From Paracoccaceae bacterium (GTDB lineage: Bacteria > Pseudomonadota > Alphaproteobacteria > Rhodobacterales > Rhodobacteraceae): a stretch of 11,374 nucleotides of DNA. Positions 1-6,751 of this stretch are shown piece by piece; the first letter of the stretch is position 1; every line of letters begins with the position of its first letter. The stretch is taken from positions 3,021 through 14,394 of the forward strand of contig DQCI01000230.1 of NCBI GenBank assembly GCA_003545125.1, given 5' to 3'. A program made the translations under genes and the position numbers. The notes below the pieces were generated by a model. The model was given only the letters and a program-made list of their open reading frames with translations, searched no databases and had not been told where the DNA came from.

Positions 1-109
1 GGGCCTCGGCATCGCCGTTCTGACCTCGGTTTCCGGCGGCACCACCTCGCTGGCCGACAAGATCTCGTCGGAACTCGAGGACATGGATCCGGCCAACTAC
101 ATCAACTGA
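1..109 (+). CDS. flp: Flp-type (type IVb) pilin, C-terminal fragment
   Basis: The gene is cut by the left edge. The readable frame starts at base 2 and gives the last 35 residues, ending in TGA at 107-109. The fragment opens with a hydrophobic run (GLGIAVLTSVSGG) and ends in a short polar tail with Asp, Glu and Asn. This matches the end of the small one-helix pilins of Rhodobacterales tad loci, whose helix usually runs on into a GLGIAV segment. Family knowledge: such pilins are cleaved by an A24 prepilin peptidase, such as the one at 10546-11064, and polymerised by CpaF with TadB and TadC. The leader, cleavage site and start lie outside the window, so the call rests on the tail and on the position just upstream of cpaB. 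A pseudopilin of the same locus is the main alternative. Confidence 0.72.
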   Translation, partial: GLGIAVLTSVSGGTTSLADKISSELEDMDPANYIN

Positions 110-144
110 TCTACGCAACCCGCGTAACAGCAAAAACCACCGAG

Positions 145-172
145 AGGGCCGCGCCGGTACAGGCGCGGCCCT
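145..172 (+). terminator. GC-rich hairpin after the pilin gene (terminator-like or 3' stabiliser)
   Basis: An 11-bp perfect inverted repeat lies 35 bp after the pilin stop. AGGGCCGCGCC (145-155) and GGCGCGGCCCT (162-172) flank a six-base loop GGTACA. No T-tract follows, so it is not a textbook intrinsic terminator. It may act as a partial terminator or protect the pilin mRNA 3' end, which would fit a major pilin needed in far larger amounts than its export machine. The stem is seen directly; the role is inferred. Confidence 0.6.
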
Positions 173-325
173 GTCCGCATGCAGCGGCGGGCGCGGACTG
201 GCGCCGGTTCATGCAAAACGCAAGGTTGCAGCACCCAATCGTTGCCATCTGCGCAAAACACCACCGCAACTTCACGCTTTATCCCACTTTTTGCCCCATT
301 CCGTGGGCAGTTTGACCGCAACGAC

Positions 326-348
326 CGCCGGGATACCGGTGTTTTTTT
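326..348 (+). terminator. Possible weak intrinsic terminator/attenuator before cpaB
   Basis: A short stem CGCCGG (326-331) pairs with CCGGTG (336-341) around the loop GATA, with one G-T pair, and is followed at once by seven T (342-348). The arrangement is that of a small intrinsic terminator. The cpaB ribosome site begins on the next base (349), so this hairpin could tune how much pilin transcription continues into cpaB. The stem is only 6 bp, so chance is possible. Confidence 0.35.
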
Positions 349-358
349 AGGGAAAGGA
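349..358 (+). promoter_or_regulatory. Ribosome binding site deciding the cpaB start
   Basis: The purine-rich stretch AGGGAAAGGA ends 6 bases before the ATG at 365. It supports that start over the longer open frame reaching back to 179, whose extra residues are Arg/Gln/Thr-rich and unlike a CpaB N-terminus. Confidence 0.75.
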
Positions 359-364
359 CACGAC

Positions 365-1216
365 ATGCGCTCGGTTTTCATCCTTGTGCTGGTGGCTGGC
401 GTCGGCCTCGCCGGTTTCGCCGTCTACATGGCCAAGGGCGTGTTCGGTGATTACGAGGCGAGGATTGCGGCGGAAATCGCGGCGCGTGGCAAAGTGGTGC
501 CCACGGTAGATGTCTACGTCGTCAACGAACCGATCCGTTACGGTCAGCAGATCACCGAAGGCAACATCCGCAAGGTCGCCTGGCCGCAAAGCGCTATTCC
601 CGAGGGCACCTTCACGGAGCTCGAAATGCTGTTCCCGGAAGGCGAAAAGCAGTTTCGAACCGCGCTTCGCACAATGGAAAAGGACGAAGCCGTGCTCGCG
701 GTCAAGGTGACCGAGCCCGGTCAGGACGCAGGCGTCGCCTCGCGCCTGTCGGACGGAATGCGCGCCCTGGCCATCAACGTCGATGTCACCTCGGGCGTGT
801 CCGGCTTTCTGGCGCCGGGTGACCGGGTCGACGTCTACTGGACCGGCCGTTTGGAACAGGGCGGCGACCGGCGCGACGTGACCAAGCTGATCCAGACCAA
901 TGTCCATATCATCGCCATCGACCAGCGTGCCGATCTGGACCGGACCGGTCCGAGCGTGGCGCGCACGATCACCATCGAGGGCACGCCCGACGAAGTGGCG
1001 CGGCTGAACCTCGCCCAGCTCTCGGGCCGGCTGACCCTCGCTCTCGTCGGCCACGGCGACACCACGGTCTCCGAGCCGATCGAGATCAACCAGGACATGC
1101 TGCTCGGCATCGAGCGCCGGGTGGTCGAGGTCGAAGAAGCACCCGAGGTCTGCACGGTGACCACCAACAAGGGCGGCGAACGCGTCGTCACCCAGATCCC
1201 CTGCCCGACCAACTGA
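365..1216 (+). CDS. cpaB: Flp pilus assembly protein CpaB (RcpC)
   Basis: The product has 283 residues. CpaB/RcpC is a periplasmic component of the Tad machine that works with the RcpA secretin. Residues 3-24 form one hydrophobic N-terminal segment, either a membrane anchor or an uncleaved signal. An SAF-like region follows at about 45-118 (VVPTVDVYVVNEPIRYGQ, then an ITEGNIRK stretch). The RcpC core is at about 130-235, with the typical SDGMRALAINVDVTSGVSGF stretch and LAPGDRVDV (149-157). The tail holds two cysteines, C263 and C280, which could form a disulfide; a C-terminal IPC motif recurs in alphaproteobacterial CpaB as I recall it. The ATG at 365 is chosen because of the AGGGAAAGGA site before it and because the hydrophobic segment begins right there. 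The gene lies between the pilin and the secretin gene but is set apart from both by hairpins, so it may be its own expression module. Confidence 0.93.
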   Translation: MRSVFILVLVAGVGLAGFAVYMAKGVFGDYEARIAAEIAARGKVVPTVDVYVVNEPIRYGQQITEGNIRKVAWPQSAIPEGTFTELEMLFPEGEKQFRTALRTMEKDEAVLAVKVTEPGQDAGVASRLSDGMRALAINVDVTSGVSGFLAPGDRVDVYWTGRLEQGGDRRDVTKLIQTNVHIIAIDQRADLDRTGPSVARTITIEGTPDEVARLNLAQLSGRLTLALVGHGDTTVSEPIEINQDMLLGIERRVVEVEEAPEVCTVTTNKGGERVVTQIPCPTN

Positions 1217-1277
1217 GGCCGGACCCAGACCTGACCCCCAGCTTTTGACCCGGGCTCCATGCCCCGGGACCCCGGAC

Positions 1278-1311
1278 GGCCGGCCCCCTGTAACACAACA
1301 GGGGGCCGGCC
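1278..1311 (+). terminator. Strong hairpin after cpaB, terminator-like
   Basis: A 14-bp perfect stem, GGCCGGCCCCCTGT (1278-1291) with ACAGGGGGCCGGCC (1298-1311), encloses the loop AACACA, 61 bp after the cpaB stop. The downstream sequence is only mildly T-rich (a TTT at 1320-1322), so termination may be partial or need Rho. The architecture mirrors the hairpin after the pilin gene. Confidence 0.65.
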
Positions 1312-1546
1312 CGATTGCGTTTGGCCCCAGTTTCGGGCCGACCGGAGCTCTGCCAGAATATCACTTTTCGCACTTCAACCTGGGAGTTCATGCCCGGTGT
1401 TGCCGCAGAGCCTCATCATTTTTCGACAAGCCACGCGGGCAACTTGCAAAAATCCAATTTCTGCCGCATTGTCCGCGGGTACAACTGCGCCCAGATCCGC
1501 GACCCAAGCGGGCGGTGCAAGACGAGCAGTGCGGATCGGTCCCGAG

Positions 1547-1588
1547 TTCCCCGGGGAAGGCGCGCAAACCAGACAGGGGGTTAACCCC
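1547..1588 (+). promoter_or_regulatory. Pair of 12-bp palindromes upstream of rcpA
   Basis: TTCCCCGGGGAA (1547-1558) and GGGGTTAACCCC (1577-1588) are both perfect palindromes with centres 30 bp apart, close to three helical turns. The second ends 34 bp before the rcpA ATG. They could be operator half-pairs for one protein. Alternatively, in RNA the G and C runs of one can pair with those of the other, giving mutually exclusive folds. The repeats are seen directly; any function is inferred. Confidence 0.35.
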
Positions 1589-1622
1589 GACATCAAGACG
1601 TGATCGGAGAGGCAGGATCACT

Positions 1623-3008
1623 ATGACATCGAACGCAATCTTCAAGGCAGCCCTCGTCGGGCTTGGCCTTGCCTTTGCCCAGCTACCGGGCATCGCTACC
1701 GGCGAGACACTCAAGGTACTGTCGGGCGCGACGACCGGCGCACTCAATGTGCCGATGAACCGCGCGGTGGTCGTCGAAAGCGACGAACCCTTCGCCGAGC
1801 TTTCCATCGCCAACCCCGGCATCGCTGACATCTCGACCCTGTCGGACCGCACGATATATGTGCTCGGCAAGGCCCCGGGGCGCACGACCCTGACCCTGTT
1901 GGCCCCGGATGGGCGGCTGCTCACCAATGTCGAGGTTCGGGTCACCCCGGACGTCGCCGAGTTTAAGGAGCGGCTGCGCCAGATCCTGCCCGGTGAACAG
2001 ATCGAGGTGCGCACGGCCAACGACGGGATCGTCCTCTCCGGCACCGTCAGCTCGGTCAACGCGCTCGACCGCGCCCTCGACCTCGCCCAGCGCTACGCGC
2101 CCGAGCGGGTGTCGAACCTGATGAATGTCGGCGGCACCCAGCAGGTGATGCTGAAGGTGCGCTTCGCCGAGATGGAGCGCTCGGTGAGCAAGGCGCTGTC
2201 GACCCAAATGGGCGTCAATTCCAACTTCGGCGGCGGTTTGGTCCCCGGCCCCGTGACGGGTAGCATCGGTGCCGGCCAGAACGACGGGCTGGGCGCAATG
2301 GGCATCAGCCTCGGCAACAACGCCCTGCAATTCGAGATGTATATCCAGGCGCTGGAAAACAAAGGCATGGTCCGCACCCTGGCGGAACCGAACCTGACCG
2401 CGCTCTCGGGCCAACAGGCCGCGTTCCTCGCCGGCGGCGAATATCCGATCCCGGTGGTCGATGAGGACGGCGGCATCTCGGTCGAGTACAAGCCCGTCGG
2501 CGTCCAGCTCGGCTTCACCCCGCGGGTGGTCAACGGCGACATCATCAACCTGCAGCTCGATACCTCAGTGTCGGCACCGTCCAGCGACGCGTCCTTCGTG
2601 TCCGGTGATTTCGAGATTACGGCCTTCAACACCCGCAGCGCCTCGACCACAGTCGAGCTGCGCGACGGCCAGAGCTTCGCCATCGCGGGCCTCCTGCAGG
2701 ACGATTTCGAGAGCAACGTCGCGCAGGTGCCCTGGCTGGGTGACGTCCCGATCCTCGGCGCCCTGTTCCGCTCGACCAACTTCAAGCGCGACCAGTCGGA
2801 ACTGGTCATCATCATCACCGCGCATCTGGTCACCCCGACCACCGGCGCGGCGCTGATGGTGCCGACCGACAGGATCAGGCCGCCATCGGAGTATGATCTG
2901 TTCCTCAACGGCGAAACCGAAGCCGTTGCCCTGCCGACCGAAGGCGCTGCGGGCGAGGTCGCCCGACAGGACTTCGGCGGCTCCTACGGCTACGTGATGG
3001 AGGATTGA
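1623..3008 (+). CDS. cpaC: Outer-membrane secretin RcpA/CpaC of the Tad pilus
   Basis: The product has 461 residues, typical for CpaC/RcpA. The family forms the outer-membrane ring through which the Flp pilus passes. A signal peptide is visible (hydrophobic residues 8-24, with cleavage probably near residues 25-28). A secretin N-terminal pilus domain follows at about 30-108 (VVVESDEPFAELSIANPGIA, then a TIYVLGKAPGRTTL stretch). A BON-like segment lies at about 110-165. The secretin core is at about 235-405, with VRTLAEPNLTALSGQQAAFL (250-269), GGEYPIPV (271-278) and the hallmark VPWLGDVPILGALFRS (369-384), followed by an ELVIIITAHLV strand. The ATG at 1623 is preferred over the long upstream open frame because GGAGAGG/CAGGA precedes it and the signal peptide starts there. 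Its stop is two bases before the next gene, so the two are probably co-translated. RcpA is the usual name in tad loci; CpaC is the Caulobacter name. Confidence 0.95.
   Translation: MTSNAIFKAALVGLGLAFAQLPGIATGETLKVLSGATTGALNVPMNRAVVVESDEPFAELSIANPGIADISTLSDRTIYVLGKAPGRTTLTLLAPDGRLLTNVEVRVTPDVAEFKERLRQILPGEQIEVRTANDGIVLSGTVSSVNALDRALDLAQRYAPERVSNLMNVGGTQQVMLKVRFAEMERSVSKALSTQMGVNSNFGGGLVPGPVTGSIGAGQNDGLGAMGISLGNNALQFEMYIQALENKGMVRTLAEPNLTALSGQQAAFLAGGEYPIPVVDEDGGISVEYKPVGVQLGFTPRVVNGDIINLQLDTSVSAPSSDASFVSGDFEITAFNTRSASTTVELRDGQSFAIAGLLQDDFESNVAQVPWLGDVPILGALFRSTNFKRDQSELVIIITAHLVTPTTGAALMVPTDRIRPPSEYDLFLNGETEAVALPTEGAAGEVARQDFGGSYGYVMED
2999..3003 (+). promoter_or_regulatory. Ribosome binding site GGAGG deciding the lipoprotein start
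   Basis: GGAGG sits inside the last codons of the secretin gene, 7 bases before the ATG at 3011. A TTG at 3005 is also in frame but lies only one base after the site, so the ATG is the better start. Confidence 0.7.
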
Positions 3009-3010
3009 AA

Positions 3011-3673
3011 ATGGCCGTCACACATACCAGACCGCTCCTGATCGCGACTTCGGTCATCGCCCTGCTCGCCGGTTGCGACGAGGCCGGGACCACGCTGCGC
3101 GGCTACGGCGAAGCCGGCCACGCACCCGACCACTACCGCATCGGCAATTCGGTCGAAATGAATGCCGGGTACCACACAGGCGATTATGTCTTCAATTTCG
3201 CCCAACGGTTCCACGAGACGGTGCCCGACACCGTGACCTTCGCGTTCAACTCGGCAGCACTCGACGCGAACGCCAAGGCGGCGCTGCGGCGCCAGGCGCA
3301 TTTCATCCGGCAGTTCCCCGAGGTCCGCTGGAAGGTCTTCGGTCACACCGACCTGGTCGGCTCGAACTACTACAACAAGCGCCTCGGCCAGCGCCGCGCC
3401 CAGGCCGTCGTGGCCTACCTCGCGAGCCAGGGCGTGAGCCGCAAGCGCCTGCAAGCGGTCGTTTCCTACGGCGAATCCCGCCCGCTGATCGCGACCCAGG
3501 ACCGCGAACGCCAGAACCGGCGCACGGTCACCGAGGTATCGGGCTTCGTGCAGAACGCGCCGCTGGTCCTCGACGGCAAGTACGCCCAGATCATCCAGCG
3601 CGAATATGTCGAAAGCGCGACCGAGATTCCGCCGCCCCCCAGTGCCTCGATCCTCGAAACCGGCGGCGAATAG
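3011..3673 (+). CDS. OmpA-domain lipoprotein of the tad locus
   Basis: The product has 220 residues. It opens with a lipoprotein signal: hydrophobic residues 9-20 and the lipobox LAGC, giving a lipidated C22 followed by Asp-Glu. Residues 70-180 form an OmpA C-terminal (peptidoglycan-associating) domain: VTFAFNSAALDANAKAAL (75-92), then FGHTDLVGSNYYN (110-122) and RLGQRRAQAVVAYL (125-138). The Asp of HTD (D114) and an Arg of the RRA motif (R128/R129) match the residues that hold diaminopimelate in this family. A short tail with PPPP (207-210) follows. The start overlaps the secretin unit (two-base gap), and a strong terminator lies right after the stop, so it is co-expressed with the secretin. 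I infer that it anchors the outer-membrane pilus complex to the cell wall. It is not similar to classical RcpB as far as I can see, but it occupies a similar place. Confidence 0.9.
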   Translation: MAVTHTRPLLIATSVIALLAGCDEAGTTLRGYGEAGHAPDHYRIGNSVEMNAGYHTGDYVFNFAQRFHETVPDTVTFAFNSAALDANAKAALRRQAHFIRQFPEVRWKVFGHTDLVGSNYYNKRLGQRRAQAVVAYLASQGVSRKRLQAVVSYGESRPLIATQDRERQNRRTVTEVSGFVQNAPLVLDGKYAQIIQREYVESATEIPPPPSASILETGGE

Positions 3674-3983
3674 CCCGCGTTCCGGCCCCGGCCGAACAGA
3701 AAAAAGCATCGAAAATCGGTCGGCCTTCGCCGGCCGGTTTTCATTTTCGCCCCTCCCCACCTGTTCTGATTGCGGAAACAGCCCTTGGGCGTCCCCCCTG
3801 ATCGTCTCAATTGACCGCACATTTTCGCGGTTTACGCCCCAATCTTGCCGCCATTGATTGCGAATTTCCCAGCCGTACGAGCAGACCCCGAGCACGAGTC
3901 GCCGGGGTAGGTTCTGGCCGGTGTCCGCAGTGAACGACGGGCGCGCCAACCGGGCGGATCCGAGTGAAAGGGAAGAAGGCAAC
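3674..3983 (+). other. Non-coding 310-bp region before cpaE, probable promoter region
   Basis: The first part holds a strong terminator (3712-3747). The rest has no convincing gene; the open frame running into cpaE from a TTG at 3858 has an Arg-rich, non-conserved start. A TTGACC (3811-3816) could be a -35 element, but no good -10 lies at the right distance (ACGCCC at 3834-3839). TTGACCGCA also occurs upstream of cpaB (312-320). The cpaE ribosome site is GGGAAGAAGG (3970-3979). Confidence 0.5.
3712..3747 (+). terminator. Intrinsic terminator closing the rcpA-lipoprotein unit
   Basis: AAAATCGGTCGGC (3712-3724) and GCCGGCCGGTTTT (3729-3741) form a 13-bp stem with two G-T pairs and loop CTTC. 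It ends in TTTT, then CATTTT. It starts 38 bp after the lipoprotein stop. This is the most complete intrinsic terminator in the window, and its A-rich 5' side could let it work on both strands. Confidence 0.85.
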
Positions 3984-5234
3984 ATGAGCGGGAACGCAGC
4001 TGCGCTAGTCGAACCAGCCCCCATCGTTGCGTGTACGATTTCACGCAATGTCCAGGAGTTCGATCTTCTGATAGAGGATATGGAAGCAGAACTCGGCGAA
4101 AGCTGGGGCGATCTCTCCATCGACGACGCGATCGCCTTCTTCGGACAGCCCGACGCGGAGACGCTCGAGTTCATCGCCGTCGCCATGGACGAGGAGGACG
4201 AGGCCAACCTCGCCCGCTACGCCGAGGTGATCCGCAAGGCCGCGAGCAACGGCATCAAGGCGATCGTGATCGCCGAAGAGGTCAGCCCGATTGCCCTGCA
4301 CCAGCTCTTGAAAATGGGTGCCGAGGAGTTTGTCCCCTACCCGCTCCCGGAGGGTGCGTTGCACGACGCGATCGAGCGGTTGCGCGTACCGGAGCCCGAA
4401 CCCGAAGCCGCCGCGCCGCGGCCCCCGACCTCGTACGCCGGCTCTGGTCGCGACCACGAGGGCGTGGTCCTGGCGGTCCACGGGCTTGCCGGTGGCGTCG
4501 GCGCGACGACACTTGCGATCAACCTCGCCTGGGAATTGGTTAACGTCGAGAAGGACAACCCGCCCAGCGTCTGTCTGCTCGACCTCGACCTGCAGTTCGG
4601 CACCGTGAGCACCTATCTCGACCTGCCCCGAAGGGAAGCCGTTTACGAGCTTCTGTCGGACACCGAGAGCGCCGACGAGGAAAGCTTCACCGCGGCGATG
4701 ATCAGCTTCAACGAAAAGCTCCAGGTGCTGACCGCGCCGTCCGACATGTTGCCGCTCGATCTGGTCAGCGACGAGGACATCCGCCGCATCATCGCGATGG
4801 CGCGGGCGAAATTCGACTATGTGGTGATCGACATGCCCAAGACCGTGGTGCTCTGGACCGAGACGGTCCTGCAGGCGGCACATGTCTATTTCGCCCCCGT
4901 TGAGCTCGACATGCGCTCGGCGCAGAACACGCTGCGCATGATCCGGGCATTGAAGTCCGAGGAGCTGCCGGTCGACCGGCTGCGCTACGTCCTCAACCGC
5001 GCCCCCAAATTCACCGATCTCAACGGCAAGAGCCGCGTCAAGCGGATGGCCGAGAGCCTCGATATCTCGATCGAAGTGCTGCTGCCCGACGGCGGCAAGC
5101 AGGTCGTTCAGGCCGGCGACCACGGTCTGCCGCTCGCCGAGAGCGCGCCTAAGTCGCCGCTGCGCAAGGAGATCGCGAAGCTCGCCAAATCTGTCCATGA
5201 CGTCAACCAGTCGGCTGAGACAGCCGCGAAATAG
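3984..5234 (+). CDS. cpaE: Pilus localisation ATPase-like protein CpaE/TadZ
   Basis: The product has 416 residues. CpaE/TadZ proteins are MinD/ParA relatives that set the cellular position of the Tad machine. Residues 14-135 form a receiver-like N-terminal domain with alternating strands and helices (for example IKAIVIAEEV, 91-100). A Pro/Glu linker follows (136-150: VPEPEPEAAAPRPP). The MinD-like domain starts at about 160. Its P-loop is AGGVGATT (169-176): the usual Walker A lysine is Ala174 and the MinD signature lysine is Ala169, a known deviation in this clade. LLDLDLQFG (198-206) is the Walker A' region and YVVIDMP (279-285) the Walker B strand. The ATG at 3984 is chosen for the GAAGG site before it and because upstream residues do not fit the family. 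It begins the cpaE-cpaF-tadB-tadC unit, 11 bp before cpaF. Confidence 0.93.
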   Translation: MSGNAAALVEPAPIVACTISRNVQEFDLLIEDMEAELGESWGDLSIDDAIAFFGQPDAETLEFIAVAMDEEDEANLARYAEVIRKAASNGIKAIVIAEEVSPIALHQLLKMGAEEFVPYPLPEGALHDAIERLRVPEPEPEAAAPRPPTSYAGSGRDHEGVVLAVHGLAGGVGATTLAINLAWELVNVEKDNPPSVCLLDLDLQFGTVSTYLDLPRREAVYELLSDTESADEESFTAAMISFNEKLQVLTAPSDMLPLDLVSDEDIRRIIAMARAKFDYVVIDMPKTVVLWTETVLQAAHVYFAPVELDMRSAQNTLRMIRALKSEELPVDRLRYVLNRAPKFTDLNGKSRVKRMAESLDISIEVLLPDGGKQVVQAGDHGLPLAESAPKSPLRKEIAKLAKSVHDVNQSAETAAK

Positions 5235-5238
5235 GAGG
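5233..5238 (+). promoter_or_regulatory. Ribosome binding site AGGAGG supporting a TTG start for cpaF
   Basis: A perfect AGGAGG overlaps the cpaE stop codon (TAG, 5232-5234) and lies 7 bases before TTG at 5246. No in-frame ATG occurs until 5456, more than 200 bp on, so TTG is the likely start. Confidence 0.8.
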
Positions 5239-5245
5239 CCCCCCC

Positions 5246-6748
5246 TTGTTTTCGCGCTACAAGAAACCCGGGAATGCAACGCCGGTCGGCAAGGGCAACG
5301 CCAAGCTCCATGCCGTGCCGGCGGCCACTGCCGCGCCTGCGGCAAAACCGGCAGGCGCCCAGTCCGCCGCGCCGTCCAAGAAGGCCGCGCCCAAGGTGCC
5401 GCCTGGACAAAAGTCCGGTCAACGCGAGGCCACCCGCGCCGCCAAGCCCGAGCCGATGGACCGTGAGACCAAACGCCGCCTGCGTCTTGGCGAGATCAAG
5501 GTCGAGCTGCACAAGCAACTGCTCGACAACCTGAACCTCGCGGCGCTCGACACGGCTTCGGAAAAGGACCTGCGCGCCGAGATCGGCACGATCGCCGCGG
5601 AAGTCCTGACCGAAATGAACGTGGTGCTGAACCGCGAAGAAAAGACCATCCTCAACCAGGAACTGTTCGACGAAGTCACCGGCCTCGGGCCGCTTGAACC
5701 GCTCCTGAAAGACGACACGGTCAACGATATTCTCGTCAACGGCCCGCACCAGATCTTTGTCGAACGCTCGGGCAAGCTGTCGCTGACCGACGTCCAGTTC
5801 AAAGACGAGCGCCACCTGCTCAGGATCATCGACAAGATCGTCTCGGCCGTGGGTCGCCGGGTCGATGAAAGCAACCCCCACGTCGACGCCCGCCTCGCCG
5901 ACGGCTCGCGTTTCAACGCGATGGTGCCGCCGATCGCGGTCGACGGTTCGCTGGTCTCGATCCGGAAATTCAAGAAAGACAAGCTCGGGATCGACGAACT
6001 GGTCAACTTCGGGGCCTTCTCGGAAGAGATGGCAGCCTATCTGCAGGCCGCGGTCTCGTGCCGGCTCAATGTCATCGTCTCGGGCGGTACCGGCTCGGGC
6101 AAGACCACCTCGCTCAACGCTTTGTCCGGCTTCATCGACAATTCCGAACGTATCCTCACCATCGAGGACACGGCGGAACTTCAGCTCCAGCAGATCCACG
6201 TCGGCCGGATGGAGAGCCGTCCGCCCAACGTCGAAGGCAAAGGGGCCGTCACCCAGCGCGACTGTCTGAGGAACGCGCTCAGGATGCGTCCCGACCGGAT
6301 CATCGTCGGCGAGACCCGCGGCGAGGAGGTGATCGACATGCTCCAGGCCATGAACACCGGCCACGACGGGTCGATGACCACGATTCACGCCAACTCTGCC
6401 CGCGACGCGGTCTCGCGTCTGGAAAACATGATCGCGATGGCCGGCATCGAGATGCCGATCAAGGCGGTGCGCGCTCAGATCGCCTCGGCCGTGAACCTGA
6501 TCGTCCAGGCCTCGCGTCTCCAGGACGGCTCACGCCGGATGGTGTCGATCACCGAGGTGACCGGCATGGAAGGCGACGTGATCTCGATGCAGGAAGTGTT
6601 CCGCTATCAGCGCACCGGCCTTCAGCCGGACGGCACGATCAACGGTCACTTCACCGCCAGTGGCGTCCGCTCCGCCTATTCCGAGCGTTTCCGCCAGTGG
6701 GGCTACGACCTGCCGGCCGCCATCTTCGAACCCGTTGACTCGGAGTAA
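5246..6748 (+). CDS. cpaF: Tad pilus assembly/secretion ATPase CpaF (TadA)
   Basis: The product has 500 residues. CpaF/TadA is the hexameric cytoplasmic ATPase that drives Flp pilus assembly. Residues 10-70 are an Ala/Lys/Pro-rich, probably disordered arm. An N-terminal domain follows (about 75-245, with [15 protein letters not shown] and the DILVNGP strand). The RecA-like ATPase core is complete: Walker [10 protein letters not shown] (280-288, K286), Asp box TIEDTAEL (305-312), Walker [12 protein letters not shown] (351-361, E356) and His box [13 protein letters not shown] (372-384). The start is TTG, backed by a perfect AGGAGG 7 bases upstream and by the MFSRYKKP opening, which fits Rhodobacterales CpaF as I recall it. 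The gap to cpaE is 11 bp and to tadB 3 bp. All catalytic boxes are intact, so the machine should be active. Confidence 0.96.
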   Translation: MFSRYKKPGNATPVGKGNAKLHAVPAATAAPAAKPAGAQSAAPSKKAAPKVPPGQKSGQREATRAAKPEPMDRETKRRLRLGEIKVELHKQLLDNLNLAALDTASEKDLRAEIGTIAAEVLTEMNVVLNREEKTILNQELFDEVTGLGPLEPLLKDDTVNDILVNGPHQIFVERSGKLSLTDVQFKDERHLLRIIDKIVSAVGRRVDESNPHVDARLADGSRFNAMVPPIAVDGSLVSIRKFKKDKLGIDELVNFGAFSEEMAAYLQAAVSCRLNVIVSGGTGSGKTTSLNALSGFIDNSERILTIEDTAELQLQQIHVGRMESRPPNVEGKGAVTQRDCLRNALRMRPDRIIVGETRGEEVIDMLQAMNTGHDGSMTTIHANSARDAVSRLENMIAMAGIEMPIKAVRAQIASAVNLIVQASRLQDGSRRMVSITEVTGMEGDVISMQEVFRYQRTGLQPDGTINGHFTASGVRSAYSERFRQWGYDLPAAIFEPVDSE

Positions 6749-6751
6749 CAC

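Larger units (their letters stand above)
1217..1622 (+). other. Non-coding 406-bp region between cpaB and rcpA
   Basis: I see no convincing gene here. The open frames that cross it lack family features, and the true secretin start is at 1623. The region holds a CCCGGG inverted pair (1249-1254 and 1263-1268), a 14-bp hairpin (1278-1311) and two 12-bp palindromes (1547-1558, 1577-1588). A weak sigma70-like candidate is TTGCAA (1444-1449), 17 bases, then CATTGT (1467-1472). The rcpA ribosome site GGAGAGG is at 1606-1612, with CAGGA at 1613-1617. A strong hairpin followed by more than 300 bp without a gene suggests a separate promoter for rcpA and a long leader RNA. Confidence 0.6.

Noticed and set aside
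179..364. Upstream extension of cpaB by 62 codons
   Set aside because: It crosses the T7 tract and the ribosome site, its residues do not resemble a CpaB N-terminus, and the hydrophobic segment starts exactly at the ATG at 365.
1581..1588. CtrA binding site at the TTAACC before rcpA
   Set aside because: Only one half-site is present; the expected second TTAA seven bases on reads ATCA, so a palindrome is the better description.
1259..1603. Possible small genes in the cpaB-rcpA gap (overlapping frames at 1259-1603 and 1315-1584)
   Set aside because: They have no family likeness and no clear ribosome site, and two different frames are equally open, as expected by chance in GC-rich DNA.
1245..1622. 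Upstream extension of the secretin frame by 126 codons
   Set aside because: It would run through the 14-bp hairpin and both palindromes, and the signal peptide with its ribosome site starts at 1623.
3073..3801. 242-codon + strand frame over the OmpA-like gene
   Set aside because: It is out of frame with the lipoprotein, is Arg/Pro-rich without a domain, and runs through the strong terminator.
3811..3839. Sigma70 promoter before cpaE based on TTGACC
   Set aside because: The -35-like hexamer is good but no acceptable -10 lies at 16-18 bases, so I mention it in the region description without calling a promoter.
3858..3983. Upstream extension of cpaE from a TTG start
   Set aside because: There is no ribosome site, the residues are Arg-rich and non-conserved, and the ATG at 3984 is well placed behind GAAGG.
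2990..4207. Long minus-strand open frame (405 codons), and similar ones at 4041-5345, 5108-6388 and 9688-10959
   Set aside because: They lie opposite well-supported tad genes, are rich in Arg, His, Asp and Gly as expected from the antisense of GC-rich coding DNA, and show no domain.
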